A stretch of 64,000 bases of DNA from Bryobacter aggregatus MPL3 (GTDB taxonomy: Bacteria > Acidobacteriota > Terriglobia > Bryobacterales > Bryobacteraceae). The first letter of the stretch is position 1. Each line of letters opens with the position of its first letter. Both the position numbers and the translations under genes were made by a program. The stretch spans positions 1,612,001 to 1,676,000 of the forward strand of contig NZ_JNIF01000003.1 in NCBI RefSeq assembly GCF_000702445.1. Direction: 5' to 3'. The notes under the pieces are model-generated. The model was not told the DNA's origin. It worked only from the letters and a program-made list of their open reading frames with translations, and did not search any database. This document shows, one piece after another, positions 28,036 through 36,969 of this stretch.

Positions 28036-30171
28036 TCAGTTCAATCTGAGCAATGAGACGTCATTTCTGCTCGCAGACAGCGCACTTGTTGTGCTTTGGA
28101 ATATATAACTTCCGGGCAGGAGGCTCACGAGTCCGGGATCGATGATGGCACTCATAATTCCTTGCAAGTCAAATAGCTCTAAGTAGGTGAGAAGGCTTGT
28201 ATTCGGAGCGCTCAAAAAATCAAACCGAGTAGGAGCGAACTGAATAGTGGTTGTGCTTGAAGCCGAAGTACAGAGCGCAAGAGACAAAGATGTGGTGCTC
28301 AGACCGGCACTAGCTCCAATATGCGGACTTGGACTATCTAATACTTTGGCATAAGAGAGACCACCGCCCGTATAGCATATATACTGTGTCGTAGCATAGA
28401 GTGATTTATTGGAGGAAGTAGACTCCGAATATTCGTTGAACCCTAGAGATGAGAGAGCTGTTGTATCATCTAGCGGAGTCGGTTTTCGCGTCAACGGTCG
28501 CATATAATGTTCGAGACCAAACCTATGCCCAACTTCATGGGCCACGGATATGGCAACGATCATATCCTGCACAGCTGGACTATTAGTTGCGTTGTCAATA
28601 TTAACCAAACAAATATTTATCTTAACTTTATCCTTTCCGAGATTCGGAACCCATCCCATCGTCTCTGCAGAATTGCAAGCGCCGGTGGTGGAGGCTGTGA
28701 AGACAAGTGGAAAATTTTGAAGATCGCTTGAGGCTTCTGAATTTAAGTTCAATTTGTCTAGATCGCCTGTCGGCAGTGTTGAATACTGTGTCGATCCAAG
28801 CTCGAAGAACTCTACCTCGTTTTCTAGCTTGGGTTTTAAGATAACCCCGATAGCTGTCTTTGCCCGATTATTTATACCTGTTTCATCAGCGAAGAATGAA
28901 GTCAAGATGAGAGGATTGGTTCGTATATGCTCGGGCTGTCCGTCGACAGTTATATGAAATCCTCGATACTCATCATAGGCGCTATAGCCATCACCAGCCT
29001 TAATACCAGTGGCAGCGACAGATGTTTTTTCCTCATCCCAGTTTGGCGGAAAGTGATCTTGCATTAGTGCCGTCCTTGCATAATCGATTTCCCAACTGTC
29101 TGCAATTTTGTTGCAGTCGGTATCAATGGGTATCTGTATGATTGTTCTGACATCTTCCATCCCTACAGCGCAAGTAGGAGGCGGAAGAATATTTTCATAA
29201 TCCGCGTCATAAACTGGAGTTGATTCTGCGTATATCCACTCATCCCCAATTTTGGCCTTTGCTCGCAGCAAAGTGACGCCCCCGTAATCCAGGGAGATCA
29301 CTTTTACCGCAGCGAAGTTAACATCATCAATCGTCGTGATGGATTGCCCATTGGAGATTGGTGGATCAAAATCATCTTCAACGAAAGGCTCGAGCTTATA
29401 ATCTGGATCGTTAACAGTATCAGCGCCAACGTTACTGCTGATTCCTGGACGAAATCCACTATCACCTGCATACTTAGTGAGTTCAAACGTGATTTTGGCG
29501 GTAAATCCGGTTCGTGTTGAGAAGCCAGTATAATACTCAGACTCACAAACCAAATTTTCCACGCCACATTTCGCTGCCGAATCTCCTTTAGCCCGAGGAA
29601 GGAATGAATAAGGAGTCGAGTTCATATCAAAGGAAAACCGACAATCGATCACAATGTCAAATCCTAGCGGTGAAAAATATGATCCTCGGGTTGAGGTTAC
29701 CTCGAATTCGAATGAGGCTTCTTCATCAGTAGTGAGGTGGCTAATGTCAATTGCCTTAGGAATGGAGCGAGTCCACAATGTTCCGTCTGATGTCGGCATT
29801 GACGTCCAACCTGAGCCACTAGGGGGCGTAGTTCCCCCACTCACCGAAGAGGAAAAGTCAATAAGGGCCGTATTCGTGGTCAGATCCTTTAGAGAAGTCT
29901 GGAAAGAAGCGCTACACGTTTCACCTGGCGTCGGGCTTGAGCAACGGATGTGGTTCTGCAAGTAATATTCGCTCATGATGACTAAAATGAGGCGCTGACC
30001 GATTGGAGCCGTCATCGGCTGAGTACAGGTGAACGATGGATCTCTAAGTTCTCCATCGATGGCAGTTCCGACAGAAACATTTTCCACAGTTGGCCAGTTT
30101 GCACAAGTGGTTTGACCCAAAAGGGTAAACGAGCCGACCAAGAAACAATATGCGGTAAGGAATCGACGCAT
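28036..30171 (-). CDS. secreted metzincin-like metalloprotease candidate
   Basis: 711 residues with a signal peptide (about 1-21). The zinc motif HEVGHRFGLEH (His545, Glu546, His549, His555) matches the metzincin pattern HExxHxxGxxH. Before it, residues about 350-410 include DTDCNKIADSWE and GDGYSAYDEYRG, resembling calcium-binding thrombospondin-type-3 repeats of secreted proteins. A canonical Met-turn is not obvious after the motif, although a Met directly follows the last His in HYMRPL. The coding region is A+T-rich. It heads an operon with two secreted paralogues. A secreted peptidase is the best reading; an inactive relative is possible. Confidence 0.7.
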   Translation of the reverse strand: MRRFLTAYCFLVGSFTLLGQTTCANWPTVENVSVGTAIDGELRDPSFTCTQPMTAPIGQRLILVIMSEYYLQNHIRCSSPTPGETCSASFQTSLKDLTTNTALIDFSSSVSGGTTPPSGSGWTSMPTSDGTLWTRSIPKAIDISHLTTDEEASFEFEVTSTRGSYFSPLGFDIVIDCRFSFDMNSTPYSFLPRAKGDSAAKCGVENLVCESEYYTGFSTRTGFTAKITFELTKYAGDSGFRPGISSNVGADTVNDPDYKLEPFVEDDFDPPISNGQSITTIDDVNFAAVKVISLDYGGVTLLRAKAKIGDEWIYAESTPVYDADYENILPPPTCAVGMEDVRTIIQIPIDTDCNKIADSWEIDYARTALMQDHFPPNWDEEKTSVAATGIKAGDGYSAYDEYRGFHITVDGQPEHIRTNPLILTSFFADETGINNRAKTAIGVILKPKLENEVEFFELGSTQYSTLPTGDLDKLNLNSEASSDLQNFPLVFTASTTGACNSAETMGWVPNLGKDKVKINICLVNIDNATNSPAVQDMIVAISVAHEVGHRFGLEHYMRPLTRKPTPLDDTTALSSLGFNEYSESTSSNKSLYATTQYICYTGGGLSYAKVLDSPSPHIGASAGLSTTSLSLALCTSASSTTTIQFAPTRFDFLSAPNTSLLTYLELFDLQGIMSAIIDPGLVSLLPGSYIFQSTTSALSASRNDVSLLRLN

Positions 30172-30539
30172 GCGTGAGACAGTAACAGAACTAGAAAAAA
30201 TGTCAACAGATATAAGGTAGAATATTCCTAAATATCAGTAAATAGTTACCGAAACTCATCCGGATCGCCGACTTTCACATCTCGCTTGGCTGGGCATTCG
30301 GCCTCGAGATGATTCTGGGATGGATTTGGAAGTTTCTAATTGATTCCCGCAGGCGCTTTCTGAACCATGATCCTTAGCAAAAGTCTGGTGCCTTTGGCTT
30401 CAGTCAAACTGCAGTTCCGTGTAAAGTGGCCCCACTATGAACGCTTCGCGGCTGAGCACCATTCTCCTTGCCGCAACATATATAATGAAATCGAGCGCTC
30501 GGCTGGATTGCCGACGCATGTGGGTTCCTCTGGAATTCA
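30172..30539. other. gap between metzincin operon and riboswitch
   Basis: Contains the divergent promoter regions of the metzincin operon and metA. The first 80 bases are very A+T-rich. No gene is recognised; a short plus-strand frame across 30367-30669 overlaps the riboswitch and is rejected. Confidence 0.4.
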
Positions 30540-30615
30540 CACATCAAGAGTTGGGGTGACGCCCAACGCCAACCTGCTATCCGAGCAAGGTGGCGCTCCC
30601 GCGAGGGAGGATGTG
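30540..30615 (+). promoter_or_regulatory. compact SAM-I-like riboswitch aptamer upstream of metA
   Basis: Read as RNA, 76 bases fold into a four-way junction. P1: CACATC (30540-30545) with GATGTG (30610-30615). The joiner AAGAG follows. P2: TTGGG (30551-30555) with CCCAA (30562-30566). P3: an 11-base 5' arm CGCCAACCTGC with 30585-30595 GCAAGGTGGCG, each arm with one unpaired A. P4: CTCCC-GCGA-GGGAG (30596-30609), a GNRA-capped hairpin. CATCAAGAG and the GCCAACC...AAGGTGGC pair resemble the SAM-I core (TATCAAGAG; GGCAACC...GGTGCC), and the gene is a methionine-biosynthesis gene. P2 is much shorter than in SAM-I and has no visible kink-turn. It could be a SAM-I/SAM-IV-type variant. Confidence 0.72.
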
Positions 30616-30647
30616 GCCGATTCGGCAACGAAACGGAGTACGGTGAG

Positions 30648-30678
30648 GCGTCTATCCCCTGAAATGTAGGAGAGACGC
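30648..30678 (+). promoter_or_regulatory. Shine-Dalgarno sequestering hairpin of metA
   Basis: GCGTCT (30648-30653) can pair with AGACGC (30673-30678). The enclosed stretch CCCCT also nearly pairs with AGGAG, the ribosome-binding site of metA. This would hide the site when formed, fitting a translational riboswitch output. Confidence 0.6.
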
Positions 30679-30682
30679 GTCC

Positions 30683-31636
30683 ATGCCGATCAAAATACCC
30701 GATCATCTGCCTGCCTGTAGCACCCTCGAAGCCGAGGGCGTGATGGTGTTGCGTGAGACCGACGCTGTGCGCCAGGATATCCGCCCCCTGCGCATTGGGC
30801 TACTGAACCTGATGCCCAACAAAATCAGGACCGAAACGCAGATTGCGCGCCTGATTGGGGCCAGTCCTCTACAGGTGGAGCTGAGCCTGATTCGCATCAC
30901 GAACCATGTCGCTCGCAATACCCCGACCGAACACATGATCTCGTTCTATCGCCCGTGGGAAGAAGTGCAGAACGAGCGCTTCGATGGCTTCATCATCACC
31001 GGCGCGCCGGTCGAACGGATGCCTTTTGAGGACGTCAACTACTGGGACGAAATGCGCCGCGTTTTTGACTGGTCGCAAACCCATGTCCATCGCAATCTGA
31101 ATATCTGCTGGGCCGCCCAGGCCGCCGTCTATCACTTCCACGGGATGCCGAAATATGATCTTTCGGCCAAGGCCTTTGGCGTGTTCCGGCATCACAACCT
31201 GGCGCCCGCCTCGCCGTATCTGCGCGGATTTTCTGACGACTTCTCGATTCCGGTTTCGCGCTGGACGGAGATTCGGCGGGAAGACATTCCGTCTGGTCAT
31301 GGGATTCGAGTTTTGGCAGAGAGTGAAGAGACCGGAGTCTGTCTGCTCGATGATCCGAAGCGCCGCGCTCTCCATATGTTCAATCATGTGGAATACGATT
31401 CGACATCGCTGGCTGAGGAATATGCGCGCGATGTTGCGGCCAACAGCGAGATTCTCGTTCCGCGGAACTACTTTCCGCATGACGATCCGCATCGGCCCCC
31501 GGAGAACCGTTGGCGCAGTCATGCGCATCTGTTGTTTGGAAACTGGATCAACGAGATCTACCAGACAACGCCCTTTGATGCGACGCAGATTGGCAGTCGC
31601 TCCGCAGAAGACTCCCTGATCGAGACCCCGGCTTAG
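30683..31636 (+). CDS. metA: homoserine O-acyltransferase MetA
   Basis: 317 residues; acylates homoserine in methionine synthesis. Catalytic Cys142 is in [30 protein letters not shown] and a [18 protein letters not shown] region are diagnostic. Position 111 is Glu ([10 protein letters not shown]). In the MetA family Glu at 111 has been linked to acetyl-CoA use and Gly to succinyl-CoA, so it is probably a homoserine O-acetyltransferase despite the metA name. The ATG at 30683 has AGGAG about eight bases upstream, inside the regulatory hairpin. Monocistronic; followed by a terminator. Confidence 0.95.
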   Translation: MPIKIPDHLPACSTLEAEGVMVLRETDAVRQDIRPLRIGLLNLMPNKIRTETQIARLIGASPLQVELSLIRITNHVARNTPTEHMISFYRPWEEVQNERFDGFIITGAPVERMPFEDVNYWDEMRRVFDWSQTHVHRNLNICWAAQAAVYHFHGMPKYDLSAKAFGVFRHHNLAPASPYLRGFSDDFSIPVSRWTEIRREDIPSGHGIRVLAESEETGVCLLDDPKRRALHMFNHVEYDSTSLAEEYARDVAANSEILVPRNYFPHDDPHRPPENRWRSHAHLLFGNWINEIYQTTPFDATQIGSRSAEDSLIETPA

Positions 31637-31650
31637 GCCGGGGTTTTCTT
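31625..31650 (+). terminator. rho-independent terminator of metA
   Basis: Arms ACCCCGGC (31625-31632) and GCCGGGGT (31637-31644) with a TTAG loop, then a TTTTCTTTT run. The metA stop codon lies in the loop, so the terminator overlaps the gene end. Confidence 0.9.
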
Positions 31651-32120
31651 TTGTTCGCGATCTAGATGTAGAGAGTCTACTGCCACGGATGGATAGTGAC
31701 TTGGACTGGGGCTCTGATTGCGCTGGCCGCAGCCTGGATCGAGGAACCGACAACACAGGCGGCTCCTTCCTGAGGAATCGAAAAGCGAACAGCCTCAATT
31801 CTCAGATTGTTCTCCAAAGAGGGAACATCCATGCCTCACGCCGTGTTCCTGATTACATAAGGAGTAAGAACAAGGCGCGTACGCTGCACATGGTGGCGCT
31901 CGGCAGCATCGTCGAATGCAGGGCTGAAGAGAAGATTGAGGAAGTATACCTGGATTGCAGCATCGAGAGCAGCTCGGTTGCGCCGCAGTAGGAGCGGAAG
32001 GCGGTGCGCGTAGGATTTTTGCCCGAAAGATCTTTGTGCGGGCGGAACGCTTTGCGGATCGATTGGTGGGATGCAGGAACGGCTAGATCACGTTGGCAAT
32101 CGCGGACAGGAAAATCTAAT
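31651..32120. other. gap between metA terminator and methyltransferase
   Basis: About 470 bases with no recognised gene. A short plus-strand frame to 31991 has no convincing ribosome-binding site or similarity. Confidence 0.4.
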
Positions 32121-32157
32121 CGATACTCGATTCCACAACCCTAGAAATCGAGTATCG
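32121..32157. repeat. 12-base inverted repeat before the methyltransferase
   Basis: CGATACTCGATT (32121-32132) and its reverse complement AATCGAGTATCG (32146-32157) flank a 13-base loop, ending seven bases before the GTG start at 32165. No T tract follows. It could be an operator or an mRNA hairpin. Confidence 0.6.
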
Positions 32158-32164
32158 TATTGAG

Positions 32165-32920
32165 GTGCCAATCGCTGAAAATCAATTGCCCCTGCCCGCA
32201 CAGAAATGTCCGACACTTCGTGAGATCTATTTGACGGATATCGTTACGGATCACGCAGGCCAGCAACGGAATCCGTTTCCAACTTCCACTCCGCCTGAGA
32301 TCAGCGCTCATCTCTACGACAAGATTGTCGGCAGTGAACGCCGGCGCACCATCGAAATCGGCATGGCCTATGGCCTCTCGACGCTCAGTATCCTGCAAGC
32401 CCATTGTGACAACGGTGGCGGGACACACATTGCACTCGACCCGGGACAAGACCATCGCTGGGGAAATATTGGGCTATTGAATGTCGAACGGTCTGGACTC
32501 GGCAAGAATTTTCGCTTCTTCGAACAAGCCTCTCATGTCGCATTGCCGGCACTTCTGGCCGAAAAACAGATCTTCGACTTTGCTTTTATCGATGGCTGTC
32601 ATTTGTTCGATTACGCACTGCTCGACTTCTTCTACATCGACAAGATGATGGAAGTGGGCGGGCTGATCATGATCGATGACGTGTGGATGCCCGCGGTTCG
32701 CAAGCTGATTTCCTTTATTCTGCGGAATCAGAACTATCGCATGGTTCCCTATGAATCCAAGCCAGGCTTTGGATCGCCGATCAAACGGATCGCAGGCCGA
32801 TTGCGGCGCTCGCCCCGCGAAGGCTTCCATCTCCAGACCATGTTGCTGCCGTCCAACATCTGCCTGCTCGAGAAGACGAGTGTAGAACTGCGGCCTTGGG
32901 ATTTTCACCAAAGCTTTTAA
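32165..32920 (+). CDS. class I SAM-dependent methyltransferase
   Basis: 251 residues resembling the Methyltransf_24 group. Motif I is IEIGMAYGLSTLSIL (about residues 58-72) and the acidic end of the second strand is in IALDPGQDH. FDFAFIDGCHLFDYALLDF is the post-I region with the usual DG(C/S)H. The C-terminal part is typical in length. The start is the GTG at 32165, since no ATG precedes the conserved region. The substrate is unknown. Confidence 0.75.
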   Translation: MPIAENQLPLPAQKCPTLREIYLTDIVTDHAGQQRNPFPTSTPPEISAHLYDKIVGSERRRTIEIGMAYGLSTLSILQAHCDNGGGTHIALDPGQDHRWGNIGLLNVERSGLGKNFRFFEQASHVALPALLAEKQIFDFAFIDGCHLFDYALLDFFYIDKMMEVGGLIMIDDVWMPAVRKLISFILRNQNYRMVPYESKPGFGSPIKRIAGRLRRSPREGFHLQTMLLPSNICLLEKTSVELRPWDFHQSF

Positions 32921-32994
32921 TTTTTTTTGCGGAATGAGGGAACGCTCTCCGCCTCAGCGCGTAGTACTGATGTGGCATCGCCACAGGAGAGTGC

Positions 32995-33339
32995 ATGGCT
33001 GAAGAGAAACTCGATCTGCTGCAAGGGACCCTCGATGTGATGGTGCTGCAGACACTGAACGCGATGGGCGCGGTGCATGGCTACGGCATTGCCCGGCGCA
33101 TTGAACAGGTGAGCGGCAATGAAGTGCTGCTGAATCAAGGGACCATTTATGCTTCCCTGGTGCGCTTGCAGCAGCGTGGGTGGATCGATTCCGAGTGGGG
33201 TTGCTCCGCGAATAACCGCAAGGCAAAGTTCTACACGATCACGCCGAGAGGCAAGAAGCAACTCGAAGAAGATCTCGCCTATTGGCGGCGCCTGGCCGGC
33301 GTGATGAGCCGTGTTTTTGCCATGGAGGCCGGACAATGA
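32995..33339 (+). CDS. PadR-family transcriptional regulator, third copy
   Basis: 114 residues with the blocks LDLLQGTLDVMVLQTLNAMGAVHGYGIARRIE, NEVLLNQGTIYASLVRLQQRGWI and RKAKFYTITPRGKKQLEED. AGGAG lies six bases before the ATG. An AGTACT palindrome lies about 20 bases upstream of the ribosome-binding site. It is overlapped by the permease start. Confidence 0.93.
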   Translation: MAEEKLDLLQGTLDVMVLQTLNAMGAVHGYGIARRIEQVSGNEVLLNQGTIYASLVRLQQRGWIDSEWGCSANNRKAKFYTITPRGKKQLEEDLAYWRRLAGVMSRVFAMEAGQ

Positions 33340-35981
33340 GCGCCTCCCGGGAATGGTTTGCCAAACTGCGCTCGGTGTTCCAGAAGCAGCAGATGGATGC
33401 GGATCTGAAGGCAGAACTCGCCTCGCACATTGAACTGGCTGTGGAGGAGAACCTCGCGCGAGGAATGAGCGAGACCGAGGCTCGGCGTCAGGCGCTGATC
33501 AGCCTGGGAGGCATGTCGGCAACAACGGAGCAGCAACGCGATGCGCGGGGCCTGCCCTTTCTCGAAACGATTCTCCAGGACCTCCGCTATACAGCGAGAA
33601 CCTTGCGCAAGGACCTTGGCTTTACTGTGTTTGCCGTGTTGATCGTCGGCCTGGGGATTGGCGCGAGTTGCACCATCTTCAGCGTCGTCAATGCGTTGTT
33701 ACTGCGGCCACTGCCCTTTGCCGATCCGGCGAGCTTGGTGTGGCTGGCGAATGCGAAGAGCGATGAAGGCCTCTCGGCGCAGACCGTGCAAGTGAATCAT
33801 CTGCTCGAATTCAAAAAGCGCAACCAGAGCTTCTCGGATATCGCCGCTTACTTTGCTTTCTATGGGAATGGTGATCTGAAAATGGTGGGCAACGGACCGC
33901 CGGAGCGGCTCACCCAGTTACCGGTGTCGCAGAATTTCTTCCCCCTCCTGGGCATCCAGCCTGAACTGGGGCGCAACTTCACCGACGAGGAGTGCAAGTG
34001 GAACGGCCCCAAAGCAGTGTTGCTGAGCCATGGCTTCTGGGAGCAACGCTTTGCCTCGGACCCGAAGATTGTTGGCCGCACCTTGACGATGGAAGACGCA
34101 ACCTTGACGGTGGTGGGTGTGCTGCCCGCGTCCTTCGATTTTGCCTCGGTCTTTGCGCCAGGTACGCATTTTGATCTGTATGCTCCCTTCCCGTTGACGG
34201 CCGAGACCAATCGCTGGGGCAACACCTTGGCGTTGATTGGCAGATTGAAGCCGGGCGTGTCGCTACCAGCAGCGAATGCGGAAGCACAAGCCTTGAGTGT
34301 CCAGTTGATGCAGCAAAACCGCAACATGAACAGGCTCACTCTCCAGGCCAGCCGTCTCACAGAGCATGTGAGCGGCAGGCTGCGCTCCGCACTGCTCTTG
34401 CTTGCTTTTGCAGTCGGTGTCGTGATGCTGATTGTCTGCGCGAATCTTTCCAATCTTCTGCTGGCGAGAACAACCGCCCGGCAGAAGGAAATCGCCGTTC
34501 GCATTGCACTGGGCGCGGGCCGGAGACGCTTGATCCGGCAGATGCTGACAGAGAGTATCGTGCTCTCCTCGCTGGGCGCCATCGTCGGACTCGCACTGGC
34601 AGCTGGTGGCACCTATCTTCTTTCTCACCTCACGACAGTCAGCGTTCCTCTCTTGGGCAAGGTCAACTTAGATCTGGGAGCATTTAGCTTCACGTTGGTG
34701 GCGGCTATTCTGACCGGCTTGCTGTTTGGCGTAGTGCCCGCCTTTCAGATTCCGAGCCTTGCCTTGCATGAGTCGTTGAAGGACAACAGCCGGGGATCGA
34801 GCGAAGGCAAGGGACGCGGCTCGATTCGAGGCGTGCTGGTCGTGGCCGAAATTGCCTTTGCCTGTGTCCTGGTTGTCGCCTCCGGACTGCTGATTCGCAG
34901 CTTTCTGCGTGTGCTCGATGTGAATCTTGGGTTTGAGCCCGCCCGTACGGCGGCGATACGCATTGACCCTGGCTCGAAGTACAACACCAGGGAAAAACAG
35001 AACGCTTACTTTGATGAAGCGCTGCGCCTGACCAAGGCGATTCCGGGAGTGGAGGCCGCAGGCCTGACGGACGCTTTACCGCTCGGCCGCAACCGTACCT
35101 GGGGTGCAGGCGCAAAGGGTGTTGCCTATGATCCCGACAAGTATCCAGAGGCCTTTGTCCGCATCTCGAGCGATGGCTATCTGAAGGCGATGGGCATTGC
35201 GCTCAAGGAAGGCCGCGACTTCAGTCCGCGCGATACTCCGGGCACGGAGCCGGTTCTGATTATTAACGAGACCATGGCGCGCACGCTCTGGCCGGGGCAG
35301 AATGCAATCGGACAGCTAGTGCCTTTTGGGCCGAAGATGGATCGCCGTGTGATCGGCATTGCCGCGGACGTGAGGCATCTGGCGCTCGAGAAGGAGTCTG
35401 GCAACGAGATGTATGTGCCCATTCGGCAGACCGGAGACTTTGCTTCCGTCGATTTGGTGGTGCGGACGACGCTGCCTCCCGCGCAATTGGCCGAGGCCGT
35501 GCGCCAGGCACTCCGCCCGATTGAACCAAATCTGCCAGCGAACGAGTTCCGTACGCTGCAGCAGTTGGTCGATAAATCCACTTCGCCACGGCGCCTGATC
35601 GTGATGCTGCTGGGAGGCTTTGCCGCCTTTGCCCTGGTGCTCGCTTCGCTTGGGATTTATGCCGTGATCTCATACTCCGTTAGCCAAAGAACTCAGGAGA
35701 TCGGCATCCGCATGGCGCTCGGCGAGACGGCGGGCGACTTGCAATTGCGGATTCTCAAGCAGACGCTTGTGTTGGCTGCCATTGGGATGACGGTTGGCTC
35801 GGCGGCGGCCTGGGCGCTGGGGCAGTCGCTGTCCGGCTTGTTGTTCGGAGTGACGCCGAATGACCCGCTCACCTTCGCGGTGATGCTGATTACGATTTCG
35901 GCGGTGGCGCTGCTGGCGGGATATCTACCGGCGCGCCGGGCTTCCAAGATCGACCCCATGGTGGCGTTGCGCTCAGCTTAG
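33336..35981 (+). CDS. ADOP-type ABC permease (MacB-like), third copy
   Basis: 881 residues. The prefix SETEARRQALISLGG and first membrane segment FAVLIVGLGIGASCTIF match the other copies, followed by MacB-like periplasmic domains and FtsX signatures EIAVRIALGAGRRRLI and EIGIRMALGETAGDLQ, ending DPMVALRSA. The start at 33336 overlaps the PadR stop as ATGA, with GGAGG seven bases upstream. No ATPase is adjacent. Transported molecule unknown. Confidence 0.88.
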   Translation: MSASREWFAKLRSVFQKQQMDADLKAELASHIELAVEENLARGMSETEARRQALISLGGMSATTEQQRDARGLPFLETILQDLRYTARTLRKDLGFTVFAVLIVGLGIGASCTIFSVVNALLLRPLPFADPASLVWLANAKSDEGLSAQTVQVNHLLEFKKRNQSFSDIAAYFAFYGNGDLKMVGNGPPERLTQLPVSQNFFPLLGIQPELGRNFTDEECKWNGPKAVLLSHGFWEQRFASDPKIVGRTLTMEDATLTVVGVLPASFDFASVFAPGTHFDLYAPFPLTAETNRWGNTLALIGRLKPGVSLPAANAEAQALSVQLMQQNRNMNRLTLQASRLTEHVSGRLRSALLLLAFAVGVVMLIVCANLSNLLLARTTARQKEIAVRIALGAGRRRLIRQMLTESIVLSSLGAIVGLALAAGGTYLLSHLTTVSVPLLGKVNLDLGAFSFTLVAAILTGLLFGVVPAFQIPSLALHESLKDNSRGSSEGKGRGSIRGVLVVAEIAFACVLVVASGLLIRSFLRVLDVNLGFEPARTAAIRIDPGSKYNTREKQNAYFDEALRLTKAIPGVEAAGLTDALPLGRNRTWGAGAKGVAYDPDKYPEAFVRISSDGYLKAMGIALKEGRDFSPRDTPGTEPVLIINETMARTLWPGQNAIGQLVPFGPKMDRRVIGIAADVRHLALEKESGNEMYVPIRQTGDFASVDLVVRTTLPPAQLAEAVRQALRPIEPNLPANEFRTLQQLVDKSTSPRRLIVMLLGGFAAFALVLASLGIYAVISYSVSQRTQEIGIRMALGETAGDLQLRILKQTLVLAAIGMTVGSAAAWALGQSLSGLLFGVTPNDPLTFAVMLITISAVALLAGYLPARRASKIDPMVALRSA

Positions 35982-36174
35982 CTCTAACTACAGCTAGAAG
36001 GAGATCACTGAACGCGGCGAATAATAAAAAATTTCTATCATTTCTCTGGAACTTATAAGCCTTCCAGGTATGAACTTTTTTTTATTGCAATCGCTACATA
36101 TGTCCTATAGCATCTCAACATGGACTATCCACAGAGTGGTAAAGAAACAAACTAATGAAAATGGAGTAGCTTGA

Positions 36175-36954
36175 ATGAAAATCATCCTTTTATTTTTAAT
36201 AGTGTGCAACAACATTCTTGGACTCTACTATCTTAAGCCGGGAACCACCATTCCACTTTCGGGATGTTTATCGTCCGGCGGGTCTGGGGAACTTGTAACC
36301 TTTACTACGACTTCCGGCGGGGGCGGAGGACATGAGGCGACGAACCACGATGTCAGCGCGCGTCCTCGAGGGAGTTTCTCTGGATTTGGATCCGCAACAA
36401 CTATTGGCGTCTACACGGGTGTTGATGGATGTGCTCACGTCACATGGGTTGCCCCAATATTTTCTGGCTTTTATGATATTTCCGCATACGGAGGCGGCGG
36501 TTCAGACCTCTCGAACTTGCTGGTATACACTCAGGCCGATGGAGGAGACCTATTGCTTCCATTAGCTGTTGCCCCTTCCAGCTACCAACTAATTGGAATG
36601 ACGCCTCCACATCCACAAAACCACTACGGCACCACTGACGCAATTACGAAATTAGGAGTAATTATTGGAGCATTCAGAGGATCAACTGGATTATTGCCCT
36701 CCGTGAACGATATGAGTTTAATATATGGAGGGAAATTTGATTTTGTGGTAGGGAGTTCCAGCTCCGGGTGCTGGACAGATACTGTGTCTTGCGGCCATCA
36801 AGAGCACCGACTTGGAACGAATGCTGATATTTCATTCGCTTCTTTAGGAACAGTGACTCAAAGAGCGCTATTTAAAACGATGGCTGAAGCGGGAGGTGGG
36901 GATGGTGGCGGCCCCATTGTCGTTCACGCTGATCATTTCCATTTAAGGTTTTAA
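36175..36954 (+). CDS. secreted protein with LAS-type metal-binding site
   Basis: 259 residues with an N-terminal signal (MKIILLFLIVCNNILG). The C-terminal part carries EHRLGTNAD (His211, Asp218) and ends HADHFHLRF (His254, His256), which matches the HxxxxxxD...HxH metal ligands of LAS peptidases such as VanX, VanY and MepA. Before these, Gly-rich segments and Cys residues (SSSSGCWTDTVSCGHQ) suggest a secreted beta-rich N-terminal region. A peptidase role on peptide or peptidoglycan is an inference. The coding region is A+T-rich. GGAG lies about eight bases before the ATG. Confidence 0.62.
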   Translation: MKIILLFLIVCNNILGLYYLKPGTTIPLSGCLSSGGSGELVTFTTTSGGGGGHEATNHDVSARPRGSFSGFGSATTIGVYTGVDGCAHVTWVAPIFSGFYDISAYGGGGSDLSNLLVYTQADGGDLLLPLAVAPSSYQLIGMTPPHPQNHYGTTDAITKLGVIIGAFRGSTGLLPSVNDMSLIYGGKFDFVVGSSSSGCWTDTVSCGHQEHRLGTNADISFASLGTVTQRALFKTMAEAGGGDGGGPIVVHADHFHLRF

Positions 36955-36969
36955 TAAATAAGGTGCTTT

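Noticed and set aside
30367-30669. Short plus-strand frame before metA
   Set aside because: It overlaps the riboswitch structure and lacks protein features.
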